Below, piece after piece: positions 15,990-24,446 of a stretch of DNA of 64,000 nucleotides. The stretch spans positions 1 through 64,000 of the forward strand of contig NZ_DAOKYX010000012.1 of assembly GCF_035325945.1 (NCBI RefSeq), in the 5' to 3' direction. The notes beneath the pieces are model-generated. The model saw nothing but the letters and a program-made list of their open reading frames with translations. It searched no databases and had not been told where the DNA came from. The first letter of the stretch is position 1. Each line of letters begins with the position of its first letter. Source of the DNA: Parvibaculum sp035325945. GTDB taxonomy: Bacteria > Pseudomonadota > Alphaproteobacteria > Parvibaculales > Parvibaculaceae. The position numbers and the translations under genes were made by a program.

Positions 15990-16817
15990 CTACTGGCCGA
16001 GTTCGCGCGAGCGATCGCGCGCCGCCGCCGTTGCACGCCGCAGAAGCTGCGAAAGACCGCCCTCGCCCATGAGGACATCGAGCGCCGCGGCCGTCGTTCC
16101 GCCGGGCGAGGTCACGTTCTTGCGAAGCGTGGCGGGCGTCTCGTCGAGCCTGTGGAGCATTTCCCCCGCGCCGGAAACGGTGGCGCGCGCAAGCCGGGCC
16201 GAAAGCTCCGGATCGAGGCCGAGCGCCTCGCCCGCCGCCGCCAGACATTCGGCGAGGTGGAACACATAGGCGGGGCCCGAGCCCGAAATCGCCGTCACCG
16301 CATCGATGAGCGGTTCGCTCTCGACCCAGCCCACCTCGCCCACGGCGCCGAGAAGGCTCGCCGCCTGCTCGCGCTGCTCGGCGGTCACGCGCGCATTGGC
16401 GCAGGCGACCGTGATGCCGCGCGAAACGGAAGCGGGCGTGTTCGGCATGGCACGAACGGCGTGGAGCCCGCCGCCGAGAAGTTCCTCGAGCCTCAGAAGG
16501 CTCGTCCCGGCCGCGATCGAGATGAAAAGCGTATCGGGCGAAACGAGCGCGCCAAGCTCCGGCAGCACGGCGGCCATGGATTGCGGCTTGACGGCAAGCA
16601 CGACCACGGCGGGCTTGCGCGCCGCAATGTCGGCGATGGAAAAGTTGAGCGGGATACCGCGCTCGGCGATCAGCCGCGCGATCTCGGGCGATGGCGCCGG
16701 ATCGCGCACGAAGACCTGACGGGGCGCAAGCCCCTGCGCGAGCCAGCCCGAAAGCAGGGCGCCGCCCATCTTGCCGGCGCCGACAAGAACGAGCGGTCGT
16801 TGCAGAACTATCGTCAT
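15990..16817 (-). CDS. proC: Pyrroline-5-carboxylate reductase
   Basis: ProC reduces 1-pyrroline-5-carboxylate to L-proline with NAD(P)H. The 275-residue protein has the N-terminal Rossmann motif VGAGKMGGALLSG (12-24), the AVKPQ motif near 75, the RAMPNTPA segment near 122, and the C-terminal signature VTSPGGTTAAAL near 240. Length is standard. It is followed on the same strand by tetR and preceded 30 bp upstream by the YbjN-like gene; this order (ubiK-like, ybjN-like, proC) is common in alphaproteobacteria. Confidence 0.96.
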   Translation of the reverse strand: MTIVLQRPLVLVGAGKMGGALLSGWLAQGLAPRQVFVRDPAPSPEIARLIAERGIPLNFSIADIAARKPAVVVLAVKPQSMAAVLPELGALVSPDTLFISIAAGTSLLRLEELLGGGLHAVRAMPNTPASVSRGITVACANARVTAEQREQAASLLGAVGEVGWVESEPLIDAVTAISGSGPAYVFHLAECLAAAGEALGLDPELSARLARATVSGAGEMLHRLDETPATLRKNVTSPGGTTAAALDVLMGEGGLSQLLRRATAAARDRSRELGQ

Positions 16818-16847
16818 GCTGGAAACCGTATCACTGCAAAATGAGGC

Positions 16848-17351
16848 TCAGGCTCTGCCCCGCGTCTCGAACATCGCCGCGGCGATGGCGTCCTCGGCGC
16901 TCTTGCCCGCCCAAAGGACGAACTGGATCGCCGGGTAATAGCGCTCGCAGGCCTCGACCGCCAGCCTGAGCAGGGCCTCGCATTGCTCGGGCGTCGCCGT
17001 GGCGCCGCCGCAAAGTAGCAGGCTGTTGCGATAGAGAAGCGCGCCTTCCTCCGACCAGAGATCGAAATGGCCCGACCAGAGCTGCTCGTTGATGAGGCTC
17101 AGCAGATGCCTGATCTGCGGGCGCTTCTCCGCCGGCACGCGAATGTCGAGCGTCGAGGCCACGTGCAGGCCCGAGAGATCGTTGCGCCAGTTGAGCGAGA
17201 TGTGATGATCGCGCCACTCGCCGGCAACGCAGATCGTCAGTTCGTCCTCATGGCTGCGCTCGAAGATCCAGTCCCGGATCGAAGCCACCTGTTCGAGCAG
17301 ATCCAGGGGATTTGCGTCGAACTCGTCTGCTTCAACGAGGGAAGCGGTCAT
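16848..17351 (-). CDS. YbjN-domain protein
   Basis: The 167-residue protein resembles the alphaproteobacterial YbjN family, soluble proteins with a type III secretion chaperone-like fold and no settled biochemical role. Recognisable parts are WRDHHISLNWRND near residue 45 and YYPAIQFVLWAGKSAEDAIA near the C-terminus. An ATG at 17351 preceded by GGGG is preferred over a TTG four codons upstream. It lies between the UbiK-like gene and proC on the same strand. Confidence 0.8.
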   Translation of the reverse strand: MTASLVEADEFDANPLDLLEQVASIRDWIFERSHEDELTICVAGEWRDHHISLNWRNDLSGLHVASTLDIRVPAEKRPQIRHLLSLINEQLWSGHFDLWSEEGALLYRNSLLLCGGATATPEQCEALLRLAVEACERYYPAIQFVLWAGKSAEDAIAAAMFETRGRA

Positions 17352-17531
17352 TCTGTACCCCAAATCGGCGGCCGCAAGGGCGTGCCAGAACCCGTGATCA
17401 ATATATTGTGGGTCCAGCTTCCTCGTCCCACCACCTGAACGTGACGCATGTGTTGAGTCGGCGCAACCCTTGAGGGTGCACCGGGCGCGAAAAACTGGGG
17501 ATTATTCAGCCTGTAACGGAGCTTTCAGGCG

Positions 17532-17846
17532 TTATTCGCCGTCATTCGCCCCGTCCGCCGGTTCGGCCGTCCGCGCCGATCCCGAGCCCCGCGACTTCCG
17601 GGCAAGCTGGGCCTCGAGCGCCTCGATGCGGAGCTTCAGCGCCTCGTTCTCCTCGCGGGCGAGCCGGGCCATGTCGCGCACCGCCTCGAAATCCTCGCGC
17701 GCGACGAGATCGAGATCGGCGACGAGCCGCTCCGCCTGCGAGCGGATAAGCGTCTCGACTTCCTGACGCACGCCCTGCGCGGCGCCGGCGGCATTGGTGA
17801 ACAGCCGGGCGATCTCGTCGAGAACACGGTTTTGCGTCTGGGTCAT
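17532..17846 (-). CDS. ubiK: UbiK/BMFP accessory factor
   Basis: The 104-residue coiled-coil protein belongs to the BMFP/UbiK family (PF04380), an accessory factor of aerobic ubiquinone synthesis that trimerises and can interact with membranes. Residues 1-45 form an amphipathic helix (NRVLDEIARLFTNAAGAAQG), followed by a long heptad-rich helix (NEALKLRIEALEAQL) and a disordered Ala/Gly tail. The ATG at 17846 has AAGGAG upstream. It is divergent from lgt. The family name is secure; involvement in quinone synthesis is by homology. Confidence 0.85.
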   Translation of the reverse strand: MTQTQNRVLDEIARLFTNAAGAAQGVRQEVETLIRSQAERLVADLDLVAREDFEAVRDMARLAREENEALKLRIEALEAQLARKSRGSGSARTAEPADGANDGE

Positions 17847-17992
17847 TTGGCTCTCCTTGCACCGAAGGCGCGACATTACCCCGCCCGAACCGAAAAATCG
17901 AACGGGGCGATTTGTCTCCCTCCGGCCTGCGTCTTGACACAAGGTGCGGGGCGGCGACACTGGCGCGGGCATTCCCGAGAAGACGAGGCCAC

Positions 17993-18892
17993 ATGACCGG
18001 CATCCCCTTTCCCGACATCGATCCGGTTCTGGTCCATCTCGGGCCCGTCGCCATCCGCTGGTATGCGCTGGCCTATATTGCCGGGCTCGTGCTCGGCTGG
18101 CGCTATATCCTCGCCGCCGTCGACACGCCGCGCCTCTGGGCGGGGCCCTCGCCCGTCGCCAGGCTCGAGATCGACGACGCGCTTCTCTGGGCGGCGCTCG
18201 GCGTCATCGTCGGCGGAAGGCTCGGCTACGTCCTCTTCTACAATTTCGACTATTACCTCGCGCATCCGGGCCAGATTCTCACCGTCTGGCATGGCGGCAT
18301 GAGCTTTCACGGCGGCGCCTTCGGCGTGCTCGTGGCGCTCTTCATCTTCGCGCGCAGGCATGGCATCGCGCCCCTCGCCCTGATGGATCTCGCCAGCGCC
18401 GCCGCTCCCATCGGCCTCTTCTTCGGCCGCATCGCCAATTTCATCAATGCGGAACTCTGGGGCCGCGCCACCGATCTTTCCTGGGGTATCGTCTTCTGCA
18501 ACGACATGATCGCCGCCGCCAATCGCGGCATCTGTCCGGCGGGCGCCATCCCTCGCCATCCGAGCCAGCTCTACGAAGCCGCGCTCGAGGGCATCGTGCT
18601 CTTTCTCGTCCTCCGCCTGCTCACGCACCGCCTCGACGCGCTGAAGCGCCCCGGCACGATCTTCGGCGCCTTCATCGTGGGATATGGCCTCTGCCGCGTC
18701 TTCGTCGAATTCTTCCGCGAACCCGATGCGCAGCTCGGCTATCTCTATGGCGGCTGGCTCACCATGGGCATGGTGCTTTCGATCCCGATGGTCCTCGCGG
18801 GCGCGCTCATCGTCTGGAAGGCGCCCATGCTCGCCCAATGGACGGCGCCGCGCTCGGCGAGGCCTTCCGCGACCGCCTCCGGACCAAAATAG
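17993..18892 (+). CDS. lgt: Prolipoprotein diacylglyceryl transferase
   Basis: Lgt moves a diacylglyceryl group from phosphatidylglycerol to the lipobox cysteine of prolipoproteins in the inner membrane. The 299-residue protein starts MTGIPFPDIDPV and has seven membrane helices; the Lgt signature GRIANFINAELWGR is near residue 143 and the conserved HGGMSFHGGAFG near 100 carries an essential His. Its substrate lipid comes from the PgsA pathway, and a lipoprotein with a clear lipobox is encoded 2 kb downstream. The midA-like gene begins one base after its stop. Confidence 0.97.
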   Translation: MTGIPFPDIDPVLVHLGPVAIRWYALAYIAGLVLGWRYILAAVDTPRLWAGPSPVARLEIDDALLWAALGVIVGGRLGYVLFYNFDYYLAHPGQILTVWHGGMSFHGGAFGVLVALFIFARRHGIAPLALMDLASAAAPIGLFFGRIANFINAELWGRATDLSWGIVFCNDMIAAANRGICPAGAIPRHPSQLYEAALEGIVLFLVLRLLTHRLDALKRPGTIFGAFIVGYGLCRVFVEFFREPDAQLGYLYGGWLTMGMVLSIPMVLAGALIVWKAPMLAQWTAPRSARPSATASGPK

Positions 18893-18893
18893 G

Positions 18894-19997
18894 ATGACGC
18901 TTCTTGCCGAGCACCTCGCCCGTCTGATCCGCACGACGGGCCCGCTGCCGCTTTCCCATTACATGGCGCTGGCGCTCGGCCATCCCGAACACGGCTACTA
19001 CATGACGCGCGACCCGCTGGGCGCACGGGGCGATTTCATCACCGCGCCGGAAGTGAGCCAGATGTTCGGCGAGCTTCTCGGCCTATGGATCGCCGACACG
19101 TGGTTCGCGCAGGGGCGCCCCTCTCCCTTCATCCTTTGCGAGCTTGGGCCGGGGCGCGGCACGCTGATGGCGGATGCGCTGCGCGCGCTTCGCTCCGTCC
19201 CCGGTATTCTCGATGCCGCGCGCCTTCATCTCGTCGAGACGAGCCCTGCGCTCAGGACCGAGCAGGCCGTGCGCCTGCCCCATGCGACATGGCACGACCG
19301 CTTCGACGGCGTGCCGCCGGGGCCTCTCTTCCTCATCGCCAACGAGTTCTTCGACGCGCTTCCGATCTCGCAATTCATCCGCACTAAACAGGGCTGGTGC
19401 GAACGCCATGTCGCCTTGCGCGAGGCGGATGGCGACGGCCCCGCCTTCGCCCCCGTGCTCGCGCCCGTGCCGCTCGCATCCGATGCCGTGCTGCCGCTGG
19501 CCATGCGCGATGCGCCGGTGGGAAGCATCGCCGAAATCTCGCCCGCCTCTGCCGCCATCGCCGAGGCGATCGCGACCCGCATAGCCGAGCATGGCGGCGC
19601 GGCCCTCGTCATCGACTACGGCCATGCGAGGAGCGCGCCGGGGGACACGCTGCAGGCGCTCCGCGCACATCGTTTCGCCGACCCCTTCGAGGCGCCCGGC
19701 GAGGCCGACATCACCGCTCATGTCGATTTCGAGGAACTGGCCCATGCCGCGAGGCGCGGCGGCGCCACCGCGCATGGCCCCGTCGAGCAGGGAGCCTTCC
19801 TGAAGACGCTTGGCATCGAGGCGCGGGCAGCAGCGCTGAAATCCCGCGCGACACCGAAACAGGCCCATGACATCGACACCGCGCTTCACCGGTTGACCGC
19901 GAGCGAAGAGATGGGCAGCCTCTTCAAGGTTCTTGCGTTCACGCCGACTGCCGCTCCCTCGCCCGCCGGTTTTCCTGAACCCCGGGAGCCTCATTGA
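18894..19997 (+). CDS. MidA/NDUFAF7-family SAM-dependent methyltransferase
   Basis: The 367-residue protein is a DUF185/PF02636 member, related to mitochondrial NDUFAF7, which methylates an arginine of the NDUFS2 subunit of complex I. Landmarks are the N-terminal LSHYMALALGHPEHGYY (about residues 20-36), the GDFITAPEVSQMFGE segment near 43, motif I (ELGPGRGTL near 81) and the acidic NEFFDALPI segment near 150. It sits between lgt and pgeF with a one-base gap and an 11-base gap, so the three look co-transcribed. The substrate in bacteria is not settled. Confidence 0.88.
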   Translation: MTLLAEHLARLIRTTGPLPLSHYMALALGHPEHGYYMTRDPLGARGDFITAPEVSQMFGELLGLWIADTWFAQGRPSPFILCELGPGRGTLMADALRALRSVPGILDAARLHLVETSPALRTEQAVRLPHATWHDRFDGVPPGPLFLIANEFFDALPISQFIRTKQGWCERHVALREADGDGPAFAPVLAPVPLASDAVLPLAMRDAPVGSIAEISPASAAIAEAIATRIAEHGGAALVIDYGHARSAPGDTLQALRAHRFADPFEAPGEADITAHVDFEELAHAARRGGATAHGPVEQGAFLKTLGIEARAAALKSRATPKQAHDIDTALHRLTASEEMGSLFKVLAFTPTAAPSPAGFPEPREPH

Positions 19998-20007
19998 GGA
20001 ACGACAC

Positions 20008-20781
20008 ATGCTCACCGCAAAGCCTCTCGACGTTCTGCCTCATGTGAGACATGGCTTCTTCACGCGCGAGGGCGGGGTTTCGACCGGCATCTATGCGACG
20101 CTGAATTGCGGCTACGGATCGAATGACGATCCAGGCGCCGTCAGGGAAAACCGCGCCCGCGTCGCGCGCGCGCTCGGCAGCGAGCCTGAAAGCCTCCTCA
20201 CCGTCTATCAGGTGCATAGCGCAAGCGTGATCCGCGTCACCTCGCTCTGGGAGCATGGAAGCGCGCCGCAGGCCGATGCGATGGTGACGGACGAACCATT
20301 GATCGCGCTCGGCATCCTCACCGCCGATTGCGCGCCTGTTCTCTTCGCCGATGAAAAGGCGCGCGTCATCGGCGCGGCCCATGCAGGCTGGAAAGGGGCG
20401 CTCACCGGCGTGCTTGAAGCGACCGTCGAGGCCATGTCGGTGCTCGGCGCGCACCGCTCGCGCATCGTCGCCGCCATCGGCCCCTGCATCTCGCGCGATG
20501 CCTATGAGGTCGGGCCCGAATTCCGCGAACGCTTCATCGAGGCCGCCCGCGCCAATGAGCGCTGGTTCATCCCCTCCTCGCGCGAAGGCCATTTCATGTT
20601 CGACCTTCCGGCCTTCGTCGCGGCGCGGCTCGAAGAAGCCGGCGTCGGCGCCGTGGCGACGCTCGGCCTTTGCACTTACGCGGACGAAAAACGCTTCTTC
20701 TCCTATCGCCGCACCACCCATCGCGGCGAAAGCGACTACGGCCGGCAGATTTCAGCCATCGCGCTCCGCCCCGACGCCTGA
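20008..20781 (+). CDS. pgeF: Laccase-domain purine nucleoside phosphorylase (PgeF/YfiH)
   Basis: The 257-residue protein belongs to the YfiH/PgeF family, copper- or zinc-binding enzymes linked to peptidoglycan editing in E. coli and to purine nucleoside phosphorolysis. The metal ligands appear in VYQVHSA near residue 70, TADCAPVLF near 110 and AAHAGWKG near 127, with CTYADEKRFFSYRR near the C-terminus. The ATG follows GAGGA with a seven-base gap; it trails the midA-like gene closely. The exact reaction here is by homology. Confidence 0.92.
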   Translation: MLTAKPLDVLPHVRHGFFTREGGVSTGIYATLNCGYGSNDDPGAVRENRARVARALGSEPESLLTVYQVHSASVIRVTSLWEHGSAPQADAMVTDEPLIALGILTADCAPVLFADEKARVIGAAHAGWKGALTGVLEATVEAMSVLGAHRSRIVAAIGPCISRDAYEVGPEFRERFIEAARANERWFIPSSREGHFMFDLPAFVAARLEEAGVGAVATLGLCTYADEKRFFSYRRTTHRGESDYGRQISAIALRPDA

Positions 20782-20860
20782 GACGAACCGCTCCCGGAGC
20801 ATGCGGCGCGTGATACCCTTGTGTCATGCGAATCGCTCACCTCTCTCCGGGGCGGCGCTC

Positions 20861-21865
20861 ATGCCCATGACGAAACCGAGAACGGCCAGAACGCGCAGGC
20901 CCGGCGGCCTCGCGGCGGCCATCGCCGTTCTCGTGCTCGCAGGCTGCGCGGAGGCGACCGCGCCCGCATCGCGGGCGAACCAGACCCCGCAGACGAGCGA
21001 GGCTCCACGGACAAGCGAAGCGGCGACCTTCCGCCCCTCGGAACCCGCGAGCGAGACGGCCACGAAGGTGCGCATCGCCGCGCTCGGCGAGGCAAGCGCC
21101 GACAGGGCCCGGCTACTTGGCGAGCTTCTGCGCCGCCGATCCGGCGCATGGCCTGCGGCCGAGATCGCCGGCGTGCTCGACGCGGCCTCCCTTCCCCGCG
21201 GCCTTTATGCGGTCGCCGTGCTCGATCTCAGGGATGCGCATGGCGCGCGCCTCCACCGGATCGTCGAAGACGAAAGATTTGAACGCGGCGACGCGGGCGC
21301 GCTCGCCGATGAAGACATAGAGCGTCTTGCCGCGAGACTGGCGACGAGGCTCGCCCTCTGGCGCTCGCCCACCTCGATCGACTTTGCCGCCGACGAGGCG
21401 CTGGCGCGGCCGATCTTCGCGGAGGCCGCCGCCATGGACCATCGCGGCTCGGACGCGCTCAGCACAGGCAGCATTGCGCTGCAGGAGAGCCGCAGTCCGA
21501 AGCTCCGTTTCGATATCGCCGTCGACCCGGCCCCCGGCGACGGTGCGGAGGCGCTGACGAGAGCGCTCGCCGATGCCCTCGCCCGCCGCGCTCCTGCGGC
21601 GGATTGGGGCTGCGGCTGCTACCGGCTGCACGGCAAGGTTGCCATCGCCACCGCCGAGGCAGGCCGGACGTCAGTCCGCATCGACTGGCTCGTTGCATCC
21701 GGGGATGGCAGGCCGATTGGCGAAATCACCCAGTCGAGGCTGCTTTCGCCCGAAAGCATCGCCGCGCGCTGGGGCAAAATCGCCGATGAAGCCGCCGAAA
21801 CGGCGGCGGAGGGGGTTCTCGCCGTTGTCCTTCCCTCGGGCGGCCGGGAGGCGGGCAGAAGCTGA
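20861..21865 (+). CDS. Predicted lipoprotein of unknown function
   Basis: The 334-residue protein opens with a basic n-region, a hydrophobic core and a lipobox L-A-G-C with cysteine 29 (or 27 if the second ATG is used), so Lgt and signal peptidase II should process it. A low-complexity Ser/Thr/Pro/Glu stretch follows to about residue 60, then a folded region rich in Ala and Arg with the cysteine pair GCGCY near 248. I recognise no family. It is 80 bp downstream of pgeF. It may be an outer- or inner-membrane anchored periplasmic protein. Confidence 0.72.
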   Translation: MPMTKPRTARTRRPGGLAAAIAVLVLAGCAEATAPASRANQTPQTSEAPRTSEAATFRPSEPASETATKVRIAALGEASADRARLLGELLRRRSGAWPAAEIAGVLDAASLPRGLYAVAVLDLRDAHGARLHRIVEDERFERGDAGALADEDIERLAARLATRLALWRSPTSIDFAADEALARPIFAEAAAMDHRGSDALSTGSIALQESRSPKLRFDIAVDPAPGDGAEALTRALADALARRAPAADWGCGCYRLHGKVAIATAEAGRTSVRIDWLVASGDGRPIGEITQSRLLSPESIAARWGKIADEAAETAAEGVLAVVLPSGGREAGRS

Positions 21866-21938
21866 GTAAAATCCCGGCCGGAACGCCGGACATATCGCCC
21901 ACCCCCGTCCGGGCGCCTGTTTACAGGCACGAAACGCC

Positions 21939-21977
21939 TTGTTACAACCCGCTCGCGCCGTCGCGCGGGTGTCACAA
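21939..21977. promoter_or_regulatory. Imperfect inverted repeat upstream of prs
   Basis: Arms of about 13-14 bases (21939-21952 and 21965-21977; near-complementary TTGTTACAACCCGC and GCGGGTGTCACAA) lie 30-68 bases before the prs start. A smaller hairpin, GCCTG-TTTA-CAGGC, is just upstream at 21915-21928. Either could be a 5' leader structure or a repressor site; no regulator is identified. Confidence 0.4.
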
Positions 21978-22006
21978 TCAGTGCGGTACCAGAGGGATTT
22001 GAGACT

Positions 22007-22939
22007 ATGAAACTCGTCGCAGGCAACTCCAATCGCGCCCTCGCCGAGGCCATAGCCGCCTATCTCAACCTCCCCCTCACGAAATCCGTCGTCCGGCGCT
22101 TCGCCGACATGGAGGTCTTTGTCGAGGTTCAGGAAAATGTCCGCGGTCAGGACGTTTTCGTGATCCAGTCGACCTCCTATCCCGCGAACGACCATCTGAT
22201 GGAACTGCTCATCATCGTCGATGCGCTGAAGCGCGCCTCCGCGCGCCGCATCACGGCGGTGCTGCCCTATTTCGGCTATGCGCGGCAGGACCGCAAACCC
22301 GGACCCCGCTCGCCGATCTCGGCAAAGCTCGTCGCCAATCTTCTTACCACGGCCGGCGTCAACCGCGTGCTGACGCTCGATCTCCATGCCGGGCAGATTC
22401 AGGGCTTTTTCGACATCCCGACCGACAATCTCTTCGCCGCGCCCGTCATCACGCGCGACATCCAGCAGCAGTATAATGGCGAAGACCTGATGGTCGTCTC
22501 GCCGGATGTCGGCGGCGTCGTCCGCGCGCGCGCCATCGCCAAGCGCATCAATGCCGATCTCGCCATCGTCGACAAGCGCCGCGAGCGCGCCGGCGAATCG
22601 GAAGTCATGAACATCATCGGCGATGTGAAGGGCCGCTCCTGCATCCTGGTCGATGACATCGTCGATTCGGCGGGCACGCTCTGCAATGCCGCCGAGGCGC
22701 TGCTGAACAAGGGCGCGACCAGCGTCTCCGCCTATGTGACCCATGGCGTTCTCTCCGGCGGCGCGGTGGCCCGCGTCTCCGCCTCGCGGCTCAAGGAACT
22801 CGTGATCACGGATTCGATCCAGGCGACGGAGGCGATCCGCGTCGCCCACAACATCCGCACGGTGACCATCGCCCCGCTCATCGGCGAGGCCATGCGCCGC
22901 ACGGCCGAGGAACGCTCGGTCTCGAGCCTTTTCGACTGA
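22007..22939 (+). CDS. prs: Ribose-phosphate pyrophosphokinase
   Basis: Prs makes PRPP from ribose-5-phosphate and ATP for purine, pyrimidine, histidine and tryptophan synthesis. The 310-residue protein shows the catalytic loop region (FGYARQDRK near residue 90), the PRPP-binding loop LVDDIVDSAGTL near 218 and the C-terminal SVSSLFD. It is isolated from its neighbours by a leader inverted repeat and a downstream terminator, so it is probably monocistronic. PRPP from this enzyme is also what the Apt encoded in this window consumes. Confidence 0.97.
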   Translation: MKLVAGNSNRALAEAIAAYLNLPLTKSVVRRFADMEVFVEVQENVRGQDVFVIQSTSYPANDHLMELLIIVDALKRASARRITAVLPYFGYARQDRKPGPRSPISAKLVANLLTTAGVNRVLTLDLHAGQIQGFFDIPTDNLFAAPVITRDIQQQYNGEDLMVVSPDVGGVVRARAIAKRINADLAIVDKRRERAGESEVMNIIGDVKGRSCILVDDIVDSAGTLCNAAEALLNKGATSVSAYVTHGVLSGGAVARVSASRLKELVITDSIQATEAIRVAHNIRTVTIAPLIGEAMRRTAEERSVSSLFD

Positions 22940-22976
22940 CCTGGCGGGGCTTCCGGCCCACGTTTCTGCCCCCTCG

Positions 22977-23002
22977 CCCGGCCTAGCGCCGGGTTGAGTT
23001 TT
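22977..23002 (+). terminator. Intrinsic terminator after prs
   Basis: A six-base-pair GC stem (CCCGGC with GCCGGG, 5-base loop) is followed by TTGAGTTTT. It begins 38 bases after the prs stop codon. The T-run is interrupted, so efficiency may be moderate. Confidence 0.65.
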
Positions 23003-23066
23003 GGCCTTTCCGGCGCTATAAACCGCCCCGTCGGCGTCCACACCCCTGGAGGAAACGCCGCATCCG

Positions 23067-23098
23067 GGCCCTACGGGATCGTCCCAAGGGCCGTTTTT
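23067..23098 (+). terminator. Terminator-like hairpin in the rplY leader
   Basis: The stem GGCCCT/AGGGCC continues inward as GGGA/TCCC around a three-base loop and is followed directly by TTTTT. It ends 18 bases before the rplY start codon, inside its leader, so it could be an attenuator of this ribosomal-protein gene rather than the end of an upstream transcript, which already has its own terminator near 22977. Confidence 0.7.
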
Positions 23099-23115
23099 AT
23101 TGGAGAATCAATGCC

Positions 23116-23778
23116 ATGGCCGAGAAACTGACTCTCAAGGCCGAGGCGCGTCCGAAGGGCAGCAAGGGGGCTGTCCGTTCGCTCCGTCTCGCAGGCCGCG
23201 TCCCCGCCGTGATCTACGGCGACAAGAAAGCCCCCGAGCTGATTTCCGTGAGCTACAAGGATCTGAATGCCCTCTACCAGACGGGCACCCTGACGAGCCA
23301 GCTCCTCGAGATCGACGTCGATGGCCGCAAGGAACGCGTCATTCCGCGCGACGTGCAGCGCGAGCCTGTCCGTGACTTCCTCATCCATGTCGACTTCCTG
23401 CGTCTCGCCAAGAACGCGATCATCACCGTCGACGTGCCTGTGCAGTTCATCAATCACGAAGCCTCGCCGGGCCTCAAGGCCGGCGGCGTGCTCAACGTCG
23501 TCCGCCACGAGATCGAACTCGCCAGCCCGGCGGAAGCCATTCCGGAATTCATCACGGTGGACCTCACCGGCTATGAGATGGGCTCGTCGATCCACATCTC
23601 GTCCGTGCAGCTCCCCGAAGGCGTGAAGCCGACCATCACCGACCGCGATTTCACGGTCGCGACGATCGCGGCTCCGGCTGCGGTGGTGTCTGCCGAGCAG
23701 GCCGCTCCCGCCGAAGCTGCTGCTGCCGCTGCACCCGCCGCAGGCGCGAAGGCGCCCGCCGCTGGCGGCAAGAAGTAA
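23116..23778 (+). CDS. rplY: 50S ribosomal protein L25, Ctc/TL5 form
   Basis: The 220-residue protein is the long two-domain L25 (general stress protein Ctc). An L25 domain binding 5S rRNA covers about residues 1-95 (RLAGRVPAVIYGDKKAP near 27, QREPVRDFLIHVDFL near 80) and the TL5 beta domain follows to about 185. The last 35 residues are almost all Ala, Pro and Gly with a lysine end, a common disordered tail. The second of two nearby ATGs is used because only it is in frame. pth follows 24 bp later, a very frequent pairing. Confidence 0.96.
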   Translation: MAEKLTLKAEARPKGSKGAVRSLRLAGRVPAVIYGDKKAPELISVSYKDLNALYQTGTLTSQLLEIDVDGRKERVIPRDVQREPVRDFLIHVDFLRLAKNAIITVDVPVQFINHEASPGLKAGGVLNVVRHEIELASPAEAIPEFITVDLTGYEMGSSIHISSVQLPEGVKPTITDRDFTVATIAAPAAVVSAEQAAPAEAAAAAAPAAGAKAPAAGGKK

Positions 23779-23802
23779 TCCGGTCAGGCCGGGACAAGCT
23801 CG

Positions 23803-24444
23803 ATGCTGATCATCGTCGGCCTCGGCAATCCCGGCCCGAAATATGCCTTCAACCGGCACAATATCGGCTTCATGGCGGTGGATGCGATCATCCACCGCCA
23901 TTCCTTTTCGCCGGAGCGCCAGCGCTTTCAGGGCCTCGTATCCGAAGGCGTACTGAACGGCGAGAAGGTCATCGTGCTGAAGCCGATGACCTATATGAAC
24001 GAATCCGGCCGTTCCGTCGGCGAGGCCATGCGCTTCTACAAGCTGACGCCGCAGGACGTCGTCGTCTTCCATGACGAACTCGACCTGCCGCCCGGCAAGG
24101 TCCGGATCAAGACCGGCGGCGGGCATGGCGGGCACAACGGCATACGCTCGATCGCGGCCCATATCGGCGAGAATTTCCGCCGTGTGCGCCTCGGCATCGG
24201 CCATCCGGGATCGAAGGAACGCGTGCTCGGCGCCGTGCTCGGCGATTTCAGCAAGGCGGAGATGAAGTGGGTCGAGCCGCTGATCGACACGATCGCGAGC
24301 GAGGCGCCGCTTCTTGCGGAAGGCCGCTTCAACAGCTTCGCCAATCGCGTGCATCTGGCTCTCAATCCCGAGCCGCCGAAAGAGAAGAAACAGCCGCCGC
24401 AGGAAAAAGGCCCTGCGACCGGTCAGGAAAACGGAGATAGCTAG
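23803..24444 (+). CDS. pth: Peptidyl-tRNA hydrolase
   Basis: Pth recycles peptidyl-tRNA that drops off ribosomes. In the 213-residue protein the start GLGNPGPKYAFNRHNIGFM carries the catalytic His at about residue 22, and FHDELDLPPGKVRIKTGGGHGGHNG carries the conserved Asp and Asn residues near 90-110. The C-terminal tail after about residue 190 is charged and low-complexity, longer than in E. coli. It sits between rplY and ychF with short gaps, so all three probably share a transcript. Confidence 0.97.
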   Translation: MLIIVGLGNPGPKYAFNRHNIGFMAVDAIIHRHSFSPERQRFQGLVSEGVLNGEKVIVLKPMTYMNESGRSVGEAMRFYKLTPQDVVVFHDELDLPPGKVRIKTGGGHGGHNGIRSIAAHIGENFRRVRLGIGHPGSKERVLGAVLGDFSKAEMKWVEPLIDTIASEAPLLAEGRFNSFANRVHLALNPEPPKEKKQPPQEKGPATGQENGDS

Positions 24445-24446
24445 TC

